From assembly GCA_022835595.1 (NCBI GenBank), contig BQUP01000006.1, positions 1,191,307 through 1,255,306 on the forward strand: DNA of 64,000 bases, in the 5' to 3' direction. The notes under the pieces are model-generated. The model ran no database searches. It was given only the letters and a program-made list of their open reading frames with translations, and was not told the DNA's origin. Position 1 is the stretch's first letter; each line of letters begins with the position of its first letter. Shown here piece by piece: positions 1 through 14,142 of the stretch. A program made the position numbers and the translations under genes. The stretch comes from Cystobasidium ongulense. Taxonomy: Eukaryota > Basidiomycota > Cystobasidiomycetes > Cystobasidiales > Cystobasidiaceae.

Positions 1-485
1 GATCTCGCTTGAACAGACTTCCTGCCGCCTCTGCTGGTGATATGGTTCTCGCTACAGTCAAGAAGGGAAAGCCTGATCTACGAAAGAAGGGTGAGTAGAT
101 GCTCCCATCCTCAACGTTCCAACTTTTGCAAGAGGCTAACAATTGCGGTCTTGCTCCATCACAGTCCACCCAGCTATCGTCATCAGACAGCGCAAGGCAT
201 GGAGACGCCGAGACGGTGTCTTCCTCTACTTCGAGGATAACGCTGGTGTTATTGGTAAGTAGCAAACTACTCAATGTCACAAGCGTACCAATGTTGATAT
301 TGATATCTATTTCAGTCAACCCCAAGGGAGAGATGAAGGGATCTGCCATTGCTGGACCTGTCGCAAAGGAGTGCGCTGGTGAGTAATACAGATACAATGC
401 TTTACACCTTGTACACATTCTAAAACCTGCTTTTTGCACAGATCTATGGCCTCGAATTGCTTCCAACGCCGGTACCGTCGTCTAA
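1..485 (+). CDS. RPL23: 60S ribosomal protein L23 (uL14), 5' partial
   Basis: This is a structural protein of the large ribosomal subunit, near the subunit interface. Exons 1-90, 165-254, 316-378 and 442-485 splice in frame to 94 visible residues. They start in the conserved RLNRLPAAS region and run through the [21 protein letters not shown] and [10 protein letters not shown] blocks to the conserved C-terminus [13 protein letters not shown]. About 45 N-terminal residues, with the start codon, lie left of the window. All three introns have GT-AG ends and are 61-74 bases long. The match to eukaryotic uL14 is close over the whole visible length. The identity is secure; only the missing 5' end limits the call. 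Confidence 0.96.
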
Positions 486-1071
486 GCAGTTTCGTTCGTT
501 CCTTCATCGGTGATAGCCTTTGTATCATTTTCATATGGCGAAAGCTGTCAGGAGCAATAGAGCTGCATGGACCTACGTGTGAAAGCTGTCTACGATTACG
601 ATGATTCGGGCTACTCCATTATACCGTTGTCTAGCGCTTTCTGCGAGGCAATGAAACTCAAAAGGCCCGGCTGCCTAGCTAGACATCTGCGCTTTGTAGC
701 TCAAACTTGCTCCGTTTTCGACTGACCTTTAGCGTGTACATCTACAGCATGTAATGAATGCGTTGAGCGCAGCGTGTCGTTCCTATTGGTCGGATTCTCA
801 GCGGCCGAGGGCTGAAAATTGAAATTCTTCGGACTTGTCACGTCCAAACTGTCTTTCCTCTTATCCATCTGGGTCACCATCATCCTCCAATCACCTCTTC
901 CTCCTGTCAAAGCATACATCTCTTCAACTGCGTACATAGTTTCGCATTCTACGCAAGCCAAAGCCTCGCATCTCTACGCTTTCTTGACTGAAAGTCACGG
1001 CAAGAGAGAGAGGAAATTTTGGCACTTTGGAAATTTCAGTTGCAAGCGCGACCTCGGACATCAACAACAAG
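486..1071. other. intergenic, RPL23 3' side and URA2 promoter/leader
   Basis: This stretch of 586 bases lies between two genes on the same strand. It should hold the RPL23 3' UTR and the URA2 promoter and leader. I see no conserved coding pattern, RNA gene or repeat. Confidence 0.6.
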
Positions 1072-4000
1072 ATGAGCGGGTCCAGCAACGTTCACAGGTC
1101 AAGCGAGGGCTTGCCTGTCCCCCCTCTGAGCACTCCAAGAGAGCAAGCTCATGCTTCGCTCGCCGTGTCGAGTGATGCCACGGCTCTGCCTGCTGTAGTC
1201 TCGACGCCTACCGCGGAGATTGCACAACCATTCTTTGCGACGGGCGCACAGCCAGACGCACAATCTGAAGACTCGGCGACGCGACAGCGCAAACCGTCTA
1301 CTCATGCCAATGGCCACAGCAGCGCTTTGAATGGTGTAGCCGACAATCTACGCCAAATTGCAAACGCCAGCTCGATCTCGACGCGATCAAGCTCGCTCAA
1401 GAGAACAAACGCTGCCGTCTCTTTGCAAGACGCAGCAGCAGCTGGTACTCTACACAGCCCTGTCTGCTTCCCTGCTTTCGACACAGTCGCAGATGGCGAA
1501 AATGCTACCCTCCAAGCTTCCACTGCCTCGACTTCAAAGATGGTCCTCGAGCTGGTCGACGGTACTGCCTTCCAAGGCTTCTCATTCGGAGCCAAAGGCA
1601 AGAGCATTTCTGGAGAATGCGTCTTCCAGACTGGTAAGCTATTCTGTTCCCTTTCTACTCCTCTTTATCCACCCTTCCTCCCCCTCTCGAATGATGAGTG
1701 TTATGTTGGCACCAGTCTCTAACAGCTCCGTCCCATGCGGGAGGAGATGTAATGAAGAGGCATAACCCCGGCATTGTTCTTTACAACAACAATATACGCT
1801 ATGCAATGTCCTGAAATCGAAACGCTCTCCCACCCATCATCGCCCCTCTCCCAATCTGTCTAACAAATGCTGATACAATAACAACTTCCCTCCTTCCAGG
1901 TATGGTTGGCTATCCCGAGTCACTGAGTAAGCTGTTGTTGTCGGCTTAATGCAGAGTCGCAATGCCAACACTTGTTATTCCCAGCCGATCCGTCATACGA
2001 AGGGCAAATTCTTGTCTTAACTTACCCTCTTGTCGGATCTTACGGTGTGCCAAAACGTGACCCTCAAGGTTTCAAGTCGGCTACTCTACCAGCATTCTTC
2101 GAATCATCGCGCATTCATATCGCTGGTCTCGTTGTCGGATCCTACTCTGGAGCCGGCAATGACTATTCTCATTTCCTAGCCGATAGCGAACTCGGACAAT
2201 GGCTGCAGGAGGAAGGCATCCCTGCCATCTACGGCGTCGATACTCGCGCCATTACCAAAATGATCCGAGAGAAAGGATCACTCTTATGCAAGATGCTTTC
2301 ACAGGCAAAACCTGAAGCTTCTGGTTTCTCGAGCATCATCGAGAACGGCGCAAAAAGGCTACTTGGCGGATCACGCACACCCACCAGCGAGTGGAGATCA
2401 GATTACAACGACATCGAATTCGATGACCCTAATGTCAAGAACCTTGTCGCCAAGGTTTCCATCTCTGAGCCCAAGATTTACAGCCCAAAGACCTTCACAT
2501 CCTCCCCATCACCAAAGAAGGAGCTCTTCCACCCTTCCGGCAGGCCTTTACGTATCTTGGCTGTCGACGTCGGAATGAAGTACAATCAGATCAGGTGCTT
2601 CGTTCTCCGGGGTGTCGAATTGAAAGTCGTCCCCTGGGACTATGACTTTTTGGCTCCATCCGAGGAGCCATTCGATGGTCTCTTCATCTCCAACGGTCCT
2701 GGTGATCCAGTCACTGTTTCCGCAACCATCGAACGACTTCGCAAGGCTCTTGAGCTAGCCAAGTTCCCCATTTTCGGTATTTGTCTCGGACATCAGCTGC
2801 TCGGTCTCGCTGCTGGCGCCAAGACTACCAAACTCAAGTATGGTAACAGAGGACAAAACATTCCTTGCACCAACCTCATTTCCGGACGATGCTACATTAC
2901 ATCGCAAAATCACGGTTATGCTGTTGAGACTGCTTCTCTAAAAGAAGGTTGGAAAGAGCTCTTCGTCAACGCCAACGATGGTTCAAACGAAGGAATTTAC
3001 TCCACCACTCAACCCTTCTTTAGCGTACAATTCCACCCAGAAAGTACACCGGGTCCACGAGATACCGAATTCCTCTTCGATGTCTTCATCAACAACGTTG
3101 CCGAATGTGCAAAGGCAGAGAAGCTCGTTCCTATCATCTTCCCAGGTGGCAAGCTTGAAGACAACATCCGTGCTTACCCTCGAGTATATCCCAAGAAGGT
3201 GCTCGTTCTTGGCTCTGGTGGTCTATCTATTGGTCAAGCTGGTGAATTCGATTACTCCGGTTCGCAGGCTATCAAAGCTTTGAAGCAGGAGGGGATCTAT
3301 ACTGTTCTCATCAATCGTGAGTGCAGCATCGAAGTATGCAGAGGTACATGTGATCCTGATGTATCTTTATAACAGCCAACATCGCCACTATACAAACTTC
3401 AAAAGGTCTGGCAGACAAGGTCTATTTCCTACCTGTCACTCCAGAGTTCGTTCGCAAGGTCATTGAACACGAAAGACCTGATGGTATCTACGTCACTTTC
3501 GGCGGTCAAACAGCACTCAGTGTCGGTATTGCCATGAAGGATGAATTCGAGAAGCTCGGGGTCCAAGTTCTAGGTACACCCATCCAAACCATTATCACTA
3601 CCGAAGATCGAGAACTCTTCGCAAATGCTATGGCCGAGATTGGCGAGCATTGTGCTGAGAGCGCCTCTGCCGTCAATTTCCAAGAAGCAGCTGCAGCTGC
3701 CAAAACAATCGGCTACCCCGTCATTGTCCGAGCTGCCTTTGCTCTAGGTGGTCTAGGAAGTGGCTTCGCTCAAAATGAGCAAGAGCTAGCAGAGCTATGT
3801 AGCAAAGCTTTCGCTACTAGCCCGCAGGTGCTCGTGGAGAAGAGTATGAAGGGATGGAAGGAGATTGAGTACGAAGTTGTTCGAGATTGCAGAGACAACT
3901 GCATAACAGTCTGTAACATGGAGGTAAGCTGCTTGGACAATACGGGCCAGAGATAGCAGATGCTGATGACACACAAAACCGCAGAACTTCGATCCTCTTG

Positions 4001-7000
4001 GAATTCATACCGGTGACTCTATCGTCGTCGCTCCCTCTCAAACATTGTCCGATGCCGATTACAACATGCTTCGAACTACCGCCATCAACGTCATCAGACA
4101 TCTTGGCGTTGTCGGAGAGTGCAATATCCAGTATGCTCTCAACCCAGACTCGCAGGAGTACTGCATCATCGAAGTCAACGCACGTCTCTCTCGATCTTCT
4201 GCTCTGGCTTCCAAAGCTACCGGATATCCGCTTGCTTTCATTGCTGCAAAGCTCGGTCTGGGCATTCCCCTGAACGATATCAAGAACAGCGTCACCAAAG
4301 TCACAAGCGCCTGCTTCGAGCCTTCTCTGGATTACTGCGTTGTCAAGATTCCTCGATGGGACTTGAAAAAATTCAGCCGAGTCAGCACCGCTCTTTCCAG
4401 CAGTATGAAGTCTGTTGGCGAGGTCATGGCTATCGGCAGAACCTTTGAAGAGACCATTCAAAAGGCAATTCGTGCCATTGACTATCAATTCGCTGGATTT
4501 GGTCAGGTAAACGATCATGCCGTTCGTTCATGCTACTCGCAAGAGTGCTGACTCTTGTTTTTGTAGAATGACTATGCCGATTCTGATGAAGAGAAGATGA
4601 TTTACGAACTCACAAACCCCTCGGATAAGCGAATCTTTGCCATCGCCAATGCCATGCATTCTGGCTTCTCGGTTCACAGACTCTGGGAATTGACTAGAAT
4701 CGACAAATGGTTCTTGAGGAAGCTCGAGCATATTGTGCAGATGGAAAAGACCGTTGCGTGAGTGGATGCGCCGCACTGTTTCATCACTCTATGCTGAACC
4801 AATGCTTCTTTCTCTCAGATCATTCGGATCCTCCTCCAACCTGCCAGTCGATATTGTCCGCTACGCAAAGCAGATGGGCTTTTCAGACCGACAGCTATCT
4901 ACTTTGACCGGCTCCAACGAATTGGCAATAAGACGTCTAAGACAAGAGATGGGCATCACGCCCTTCGTCAAGCAGATCGATACAGTTGCTGCCGAGTTCC
5001 CAGCTTTCACCAACTACCTTTACACCACTTACTCAGCCGTTGAAAACGACATTGGCTTCGAAGATCGTGGTGTGATGGTGCTCGGGTCTGGTGTTTACAG
5101 AATTGGTTCATCCGTCGAATTCGATTGGTGCGCCGTTCGCGCTATTCGCACTCTTCGCGAGCGTGGCTTCAAGACCGTCATGGTCAATTACAACCCGGAA
5201 ACTGTTTCCACCGATTACGATGAAGCGGACCGACTGTACTTCGAGAACATCAACTTGGAGAACATCCTTGACATCTATGAGATCGAAGCCTCTTCCGGTG
5301 TTATCATCTCCATGGGAGGACAAACACCCAACAACATTGCTCTGCCACTTCATCGACAAGGCGTCAAGATCCTCGGTACTTCGCCAGAGATGATTGATAC
5401 TGCCGAAAACAGATACAAATTCTCTCGAATGCTGGATCAGATTGGCGTCGACCAGCCATTGTGGAAAGAGCTTAGCACTTTGACAGAAGCCCACGCCTTC
5501 TGCAACAAGGTCGAGTACCCGGTATTGGTCCGACCATCCTACGTACTTTCAGGTGCAGCTATGAACGTCGTCTACTCTGCCGACGATCTAGATAGCTATC
5601 TCACACAAGCGGCCAACGTCTCGCGCGACCACCCAGTCGTCATTTCCAAGTTCATCGAGGAAGCGAAGGAAATTGAGATGGATGCCATTGCTTTGGACGG
5701 CAAGCTTGTTATGCATTACATTTGCGAGCATGTTGAGAACGCCGGTGTTCACTCTGGTGATGCCACACTCATCCATCCACCCCAAGATCTGGACCCAGTC
5801 ACTATCAAGCGAATTGAAGAGGCCACACAGAAGATTGGTTTCGCTCTCAACGTCACTGGTCCCTTCAACATTCAGTTCATGGCCAAGAACAACGAAATCA
5901 AGGTCATCGAGTGCAATTTACGTGCAGCTCGCTCGTGGCCTTTCGTCTCGAAGGTTACCGGCATCGATGCCATTGAGTTGGCTACAGATGTGATGATAGG
6001 CGTGCCAGTCTCGCCTTACCCAGAGAATCAGATGCCGCAAGATTATGTTGGTATCAAGGTGCCTCAATTCAGTTTCAGTCGTCTGTCCGGAGCCGATCCT
6101 ATTTCTGGTGTTGAGATGGCCTCGACAGGAGAAGTCGCCAGTTTCGGAAAAGACAAATACGAAGCATACTTGAAGGCTCTCATCTCTACCGGTATCAAAT
6201 TACCCAAGCAGAACATCTTGTTCTCCATCGGGTCCTTCAAAGAAAAGCTTGAGATGCTCCCTTCCGTACAAAGACTACACCGTGCAGGCTACAACATCTT
6301 TGCAACTGCAGGTACTGCCGATTTCATCCAAGAGCATGGTATTCCAGTGAAATATCTGGAAGCTTTGGTCGAAGAAGATGGAGCAGGTAGCTCGCAGAAG
6401 TCTGAGTACTCGCTAGATCAGCACTTGGCCAACAATTTGATCGATTTCTACGTCAACTTGCCATCAAAGAACAGATTCCGTCGTCCGGCTACCTATATGA
6501 GTAAAGGCTACCGCTCTCGTCGCATGGCGGTGGACTTTGCAGTACCGCTATTGACCAATGTCAAGTGCGCCAAGCTCTTCATTGAGGCATTGGTACGCAA
6601 GCCAAGTTTCGAGATCTCTAATGTGGACTTCAAGACTTCTCACCGCACTGTCAATCTCCCGGGCTTCATCAACATCTCGACGTTCATTCCGGGTGTTGCA
6701 AAAGAGCATTCCTCTGATATTGCTCTGGCAAGTCAGGCTGCCCTCCGAGGCGGTTTTACCACCCTGCAGATAGCTCCTGTTGGCGTGGAAAATCGCGTTG
6801 AAGATGCTCAGTCCCTCGAGTTGGCTGTTGCGAACGCCGAAGGGTTGGCTGCCTGTGACTACGCCTTCGCAGTGGTAGCTCGCGATGCTTCCACCCTGAG
6901 CGATGACGTTGCTTCAGCCGTTCGCTCGTTGTATCTGGCCTACAATGACTCAAGTGCTCCAGCTCCTGCTGTTACGGGACTTGCTTCCCTCTTCAGCTCG

Positions 7001-9000
7001 TGGCCAGAAGACAAGCCTATCATCACAGACGCAAAGAAGAACGACTTGGCATCGATCCTCCTGTTAGCTTCATTGCATAGCCGAAGTATTCACGTGACAG
7101 GCGTCTCCTCCGCCATCGACGTCGAGCTCATCGCTCTGAGCAAGCAAAAGGACCTTGCCGTTACATGTGACGCTTCCATCTACGCTCTCTTCCTCTCAAC
7201 TGCGGATTATCCCGAAGCCAAGTGTCTTCCTAGCAAGGCGGACCAAGAAGCTCTATGGGCGAACATCGACCAAATAGACGCATTCTCTGTTGGCAACTTG
7301 CCTTTCCAGCTCGCCAATGAGCTCGGCAAGACGTATTCTCCTGAAGCTGGATTCGAAGAGTCCCTACTGCTCTGCCTGACCGCGGTCAGCGAAGGCAAGC
7401 TGTCTCTTGACACCTTGACCGCCAAATTATCCACAAATCCGGCATCCATCTTTGGCCTCTCTGTTCCTGCCGACACGTACATCGAGGTAGAAATCGACCG
7501 ACCAGCGCAAATCGGCCAACGTGCCTACTGGTCGCCCTTGGCAAGCTCCACAAAGCTATGTGGTGCTGTCGACAGAGTCGTCATCCGTGGCCAGGTAGCA
7601 TATCTCGAGTCCCAAACCTCGGTAAAGACCAAGGTGCTTGGCCAAGACTTGTCAGAAGCGTCTGGAGTCATCACCAGCCAAGGTAGACGCAAGTCAGCTA
7701 GATTCTCCTTTAGTGGATCTAGACCAGCCCTTGCCACCCTCACCTCAGGAGGCCATCCAGCTTCTCAGTCTCTTATGATGTCGCAGGACAACTTCAGATC
7801 TCCCAAGCTCGCCCAAGCACCCCTTCCATTGTCATCTCCAGCTCAGCGAGGCCTGGCTGAGCTTCCACTCCAGTCCTTGACAGCTGCCGGTTTCGCAGCG
7901 GGAGCTGCATTGTCCTTCGCTCCTGCCATCCGCATCCCTCATGAACCTGCTTTCCACCGCAGATCAATCCTCTCCGTCAAGCAGTTCAACAGAGAACAAT
8001 TGCACGCTCTTTTCAACCTCGCCACCGAGATGCGTTTGCAAGTGGAGCGTGGTGTTCCTATCGAAGTCCTTCGAGGCCGCGTCCTGTGCACCCTATTCTT
8101 CGAGTCGAGCACACGTACATCAGCGTCATTCGAAGCAGCCATGAACCGTTTGGGAGGAAAGGTCGTGACGGTGCCTGTTGACAGATCTTCCGTTCTGAAA
8201 GGAGAAAGCTTAGCAGATACTATCCGCACACTTGGCTGCTATGGAGATGCCATTGTCATGAGACATCCTGATGTGGGTGCTGCTCAAGTAGCAGCTAAGT
8301 TCTCGCCGGTGCCAATCATCAATGCTGGTGACGGTGCTGGTGAGCACCCAACTCAGGCTCTGTTGGATGTCTTCTGCATTCGAGAAGGTATGCTGTTGAT
8401 ATAGTCCGAGTCCTATCTGTACAAAGCTGACCTTGACATCTCCAACAGAACTCGGAACCGTCAACGGCTTGATTGTCACAATGGTTGGAGACTTGAAGTA
8501 TGGCCGAACCGTTCATTCGCTCTGCCGCCTTCTGTCGCTCTACTCTGTCACCTTGAACTTCGTCTCTCCACCTTCACTGGCTCTGCCCGAAGACGTGAAA
8601 GACGAGCTTCGACGTGCTGGAGCCAAATTCTACGAACATTCAAGCCTGGACACCATCATTGGCAAGACTGATGTTCTATATGTAACACGCGTTCAGCAAG
8701 AACGATTCAGCAGTCAGAACGCCTACGAGGCAGTCAAGGATGCATACATTATCGATAACCATGTGCGTATCTCCCAACTTCATAAGATTAAGTTGTACTT
8801 GCTGACCGAGTTCTCTACAGATCCTCGCAAAGGCCAAGCGATCCATGATTGTCATGCATCCACTGCCCAGAAATGCGGAAATCGCCCCCGAAGTCGACTT
8901 TGACTTGCGAGCGGCCTACTTCCGCCAGATGAGATATGGTCTATTCGTAAGAATGGCCCTCCTCGCTTGCATCTTAGGAGGCTCTGCTACTTCAGCATAA
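1072..9000 (+). CDS. URA2: CAD-type pyrimidine enzyme: GATase, CPSase II, inactive DHOase-like domain, ATCase
   Basis: This multifunctional enzyme carries out the first two steps of UMP synthesis: carbamoyl phosphate from glutamine, bicarbonate and ATP, then carbamoyl aspartate. Exons 1072-1633, 1900-1926, 1985-3316, 3376-3923, 3985-4506, 4567-4757, 4819-8387, 8449-8762 and 8821-9000 give 2414 residues. The N-terminal region is disordered. The glutaminase domain follows, with nucleophile Cys463 in FGICLGHQ and the FHPESTPGP histidine/glutamate motif. The CPSase synthetase halves start near residue 602 ([20 protein letters not shown]). The dihydroorotase-like segment near residues 1660-2000 lacks the metal-binding HxH, as in yeast URA2. 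ATCase, from about residue 2105, has [23 protein letters not shown] and HPLPRNAEI. Exon 2 is a 27-base microexon. I chose the ATG at 1072 because no in-frame ATG precedes it. Yeast Ura2 is feedback-inhibited by UTP. Confidence 0.97.
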
Positions 9001-9335
9001 AAGCTTTCTATGAAGGCACCTTTAGCATTACGTATACCCTCATATCTCTTCTCCTTGTCAGTTAGCGACAGTCGTTGTGTCTAAAAGCCTGTGTTTAGAT
9101 CAAATAGAAACTCTTACTAGATCAACCGGCATGCGCATGTATTATTCCACATTGCAAATCTTCCGAATCTTGCATCGCAACGCAATTCTCATTATTCGTG
9201 ACGGCAATTGTGATTGGAAGAATTACTGATTTGCTGCGACATATGTATTGCTTGGTTTACATTAGAAGGTAGACCTGTAATTACTGCTACTCAACAACCT
9301 AATGGCGACTATCTATTGACCTCAGCCTCTTGCTC
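9001..9335. other. convergent 3' region between URA2 and BUR6
   Basis: These 335 bases lie between two converging stop codons. The content is AT-rich and presumably holds both 3' UTRs and polyadenylation sites. I see no gene. Confidence 0.55.
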
Positions 9336-10478
9336 CTATTCTTCGTCATAATCTTCATCCTCTTCCCGCTTGTAAGGAGTCGTGCTCGGTTGGGTCGTTG
9401 AGGCTCCCTCCCCAGAAGGTACGATGGAGCTAGTCTGCATGCTTATATCTGCCTTGGACTCCTCCTCGTCGTAGTCATCGTCTTCATCCACCTTACCACT
9501 TAGTGATTGCTGTATGTCCGGCTTAGTATCTTCCGTTGTACCGCCAAACGCATTCTGACCACCGCTTGGCCCGTAGTCTGCTCCGGTATCGCTTAACAAA
9601 CTGCTGATTGGAATGGCTACATTTGGCCTCGAACTAGCTTGCGGTGCAGGCATGGGTGGTAGGAAAGCCATGGAGGTGGAAGCGGAAGGAGCAGCGTCAC
9701 TAGGTCCCGACGCAGCAGAGGGGAGAGAAGCGCCATGTGAGATCTTAATTTTCTTAAGACCAGAAGCTGATGTAGAAGAGGATGATGCTACGGCTGATGA
9801 AGGTTGTGGAGCAGGAGAAGCACTTTCTCCACCACTTCCATTGGCAGCTGCTTTAGAACGCGCTGGACGTTTCTTGGGTGCTTTCTCGGCCGAATCGTAG
9901 TCACCATCCGCGCCAGATGGATCAGGTATGCTTGATACGAGATCTTTCAGGAAGTCTAGAGAGGGTGTATTCTCGACGGCTCGTTTCCTGTCAAAAGGTA
10001 AAATAGATGCTCGTTAGTTCTGATAGGCGCAAATCAATAGGAACTTGCAAGTTATAGTGGACTCACACATGATACATTGTTACCTTCTTTGTAGACTTGG
10101 CTCTTGCTTCGCGTTCTATCGAAGTGAGCATCTCTTGAAGGAAGAGCTCTGTCGCTTTCGCCATTACAATTGGGGAAGCAGTTGCTACTTTTCCTACTTC
10201 GTCATCTTGTTGCATTATTCTCTGGATGATACCAAAGATAAGTGTTATAGATTGTGTCAGGATTGTCAGACGCGGTGATAGTGCAAGTGGGCGGGATCTC
10301 TAACCTTGACCCTGTGAAAGTGGAATGGACCGAGAAGAATAGCAACAGCGCGTAAGAGCACCAAAACAGCGAGTGAATACGAGTACGAATAGTCAGCTGC
10401 TGTATAGTATACTCAGAGTACTGCAACTCACCTTGCAGCTGGAAAAGCTGGGGCTTTGCCGCCTCTCTTTGGTGGCAT
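9336..10478 (-). CDS. BUR6: NC2-alpha (BUR6/DRAP1), histone-fold repressor subunit
   Basis: This is the alpha subunit of negative cofactor 2, which with NC2-beta binds TBP on promoters and controls RNA polymerase II initiation. Exons, read on the minus strand, are 10478-10432, 10311-10305, 10221-10067 and 9987-9336, giving 286 residues. The second exon is only 7 bases. It supplies the last base of Arg16 plus Val17 and Lys18, which completes the conserved FPAARVKRIM entry to the histone fold. Skipping it breaks the frame, and splicing directly loses the conserved basic pair. The fold continues with DDEVGKVATASPIVMAKATE and ends with the NC2-type LDFLKDLVSSIPDP. That ending favours NC2-alpha over the related Dpb3/CHRAC and NF-YC families. 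About 190 residues of low-complexity, acidic, Ser-rich tail follow. The gene is divergent from CFIm25. Confidence 0.88.
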
Positions 10479-10702
10479 CTTGTTAGTCGGCGGTAGGTTA
10501 TGGTCGAGCAGGTATGAGCGTCTTCAAGATACGCAGACGAAGGCTTCAGCTTGCTATCTGATGCTGTGACTTGACTTGTATCGTATATACGTTGCTTTCG
10601 TTCGTCGGCGTTGTGGCAGAAAGGCAAGCGCTGTCGTCCATTTCCATCCGACGAGGCTCTGCTTTTGCCATCTTCCATCAAGTCAAGTCGAATCAAGACA
10701 GC
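10479..10702. promoter_or_regulatory. bidirectional promoter, BUR6 / CFIm25
   Basis: Only 224 bases separate the two start codons of these divergent genes, so promoter elements and both 5' UTRs must share the interval. I did not identify a convincing TATA box or a named binding site. The assignment rests on gene arrangement alone. Confidence 0.6.
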
Positions 10703-12054
<1,352 letters not shown>

Positions 12055-12531
12055 GCGTGGCCCATGCTTAGTTAGCAAAATAAGACATAGATGCAAAAGG
12101 CAAAGCCTAGAGGAACGGGAGTAATAGATGTGTAATTATTCTTTTCTTTGTGTATCAATAATCCAATCAAACAATGCTTCAGCAATTGCTTCCTTTCTTC
12201 CATTCAAAACTTTCTATACCGTCCAATACATCCTGTTGGTCTCCTAACAGACCTGGAGTATGCCAGTGCGGAACAGGGTTAAGCGAGACGAGTTAGTGAA
12301 GAAAGTGAACATCAAAGAATGCCGTAAAAAGAAATTGATAGAATTGCAGAGAGGGTATAGCTATTAAAGAGGGATAAAGCTACTGCACATAAGGTGAAGT
12401 AGCAATGACGTCTAGACGATACTAACAACGAAGATGTGAGAAAAAGATAGGTAGGGTATGAAGATCTAGTCTAATTACCGATCTCTAGCTTTAATGGTAA
12501 AAAGGTAGGCGAAAATCAAAGGATAAAAGTT
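12055..12531. other. convergent 3' region between CFIm25 and ERG25
   Basis: This AT-rich stretch of 477 bases lies between two converging genes. It should contain both 3' UTRs. I see no coding or RNA gene. Confidence 0.55.
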
Positions 12532-14142
12532 CTATGAAGTCTTGAATCCAGCCTTTTTCAACTGAGCTTGTTTATAAGCTTCTGCCTTTTTAATTTTCAA
12601 AGCAGCTCTATTAGCTTTATAACTACCTTCAGTACCAAAAACATAATCCCAAATTCTAAAACTAGTCGAATAATTGGCAGAGAATTTTTCATGATGATAA
12701 TCATGATGATCTGCACCCGACCAAAGTGGGAAAATATGTTGTAATGACCATGGGAAATCGTATCCTGAATGTGCGTCTACTGCTTGGAATAAGCGGAGGA
12801 TAATCCAAATGTACATTGTTACAATGTGGAGGTTGCCTGATGAGAGGTAGCACCATAGGAGAGGGCCCTGTAAACCACATCGAAATAAGTCAATCATCAG
12901 TCTGGGTGGATTCTTGTGAGATGAAAGAGGGTGAGGGTAGCACTCACGCCGACTGTTCCAGTACCAAGAATGAGAATTTCCAAAGGATGGGCGTATTCAG
13001 CAGCTAGACCGAATGGAGCAGAGAAGGTATGGTGAAGCTTGTGAATGCGCTTGTAGAGAGGTCCCCAGTGAAGAGCGCGGTGGGCCCTAGAGTGTGACAA
13101 TTGAATGGACAATGGTCAGCATGTGTATTTTGCGTCGACGGGATCGCAAGCTAGGTCGGAAGCTTGACGTCGCTACTACTCGTCTAGCTGGAACGGCGCG
13201 TCGCTAACGCGCTACTTTTGTATTACTCACCAATAATGCCAAAAGTCTTCCATAAAGAAGAACAAACCGATTTGATAGGCCATTGTAATGATTGAAGGAA
13301 AAGGGACTTGATAAGTTGACATTCCAAAATAAACGGCCAAAGGTTCAAAAGAAACGATTTGAGGTAATTCGATTGTAAAATGTGTCAATAGGACATATTT
13401 TGTGCATTTCCATTGTTCTGCTGCTGTTGGCATTTTGCTTTCTTGAATTTTCCATCGACGGAAGTAGGCTATGTTCGGCGTATGCGGAATCGAATGAGGG
13501 AGTATATGTGAGGAATTGGGAGAGATGATGAGATAGTATAGATATATGGGAATTGTCAGTACTTTTAACACGAGACGAGCGGAGTTTATAGACTGTGGCG
13601 AAACTCACGCATCTGGTCGACGATGATCCATGGAATGCAGCGACCCTGAGGAATGGCATTGTAGCGTGTTAGCGGTGTTCTCGTGGCATGCTGTAACCCC
13701 CATGCACTGCCGCACAGTGGCCGTCGACTGGCACAATCCATCCGATCTGCCAGCTTCGACAGACACGATGGAGGGCAAGCACGCGAGGTCTAAGCCGAGG
13801 GAAGAGGCATCTGCTCACAAAGTAGAACAGCTCGTGTATGAGGAATGACGCTATTCCGGTTGCTAGGACGGGGTTGCCGATGTACCTGTGTGCAAGTTGT
13901 TCATCAGCACGCCTCTTGCTTGGTGCTGTACATGTTTTCATGTCTCTCCCGTGCGAGGCGACTACTCACATGTACCACCTCGCCCACAGCTGCTCAGGGT
14001 AGGACAGGCTGTCCCAGTCGAATCCAGCATAGAGGTCGTTGGGGACGGTGCTGGCCTTGAGTGCCGATGCAAACGACGGGCCGTTCTTTGTCAGAGTCGC
14101 ATTGACGAGTGCGCCGATGGACTGGACGAGCTGGGTGGCCAT
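12532..14142 (-). CDS. ERG25: C-4 methylsterol oxidase
   Basis: This is a di-iron, ER-membrane oxygenase that oxidises the C-4 methyl groups of 4,4-dimethylzymosterol in ergosterol synthesis. Minus-strand exons are 14142-13970, 13885-13819, 13645-13609, 13468-13231, 13086-12948 and 12867-12532, giving 329 residues. Conserved landmarks are [51 protein letters not shown] and [16 protein letters not shown]. The three histidine clusters HRALH, HKLHH and HHDYHH are complete. Two membrane spans are predicted before the first cluster and more near GPLLWCYL. The third exon is 37 bases. In yeast the gene is induced on sterol depletion by Upc2/Ecm22. I found no clear sterol element upstream. Confidence 0.96.
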
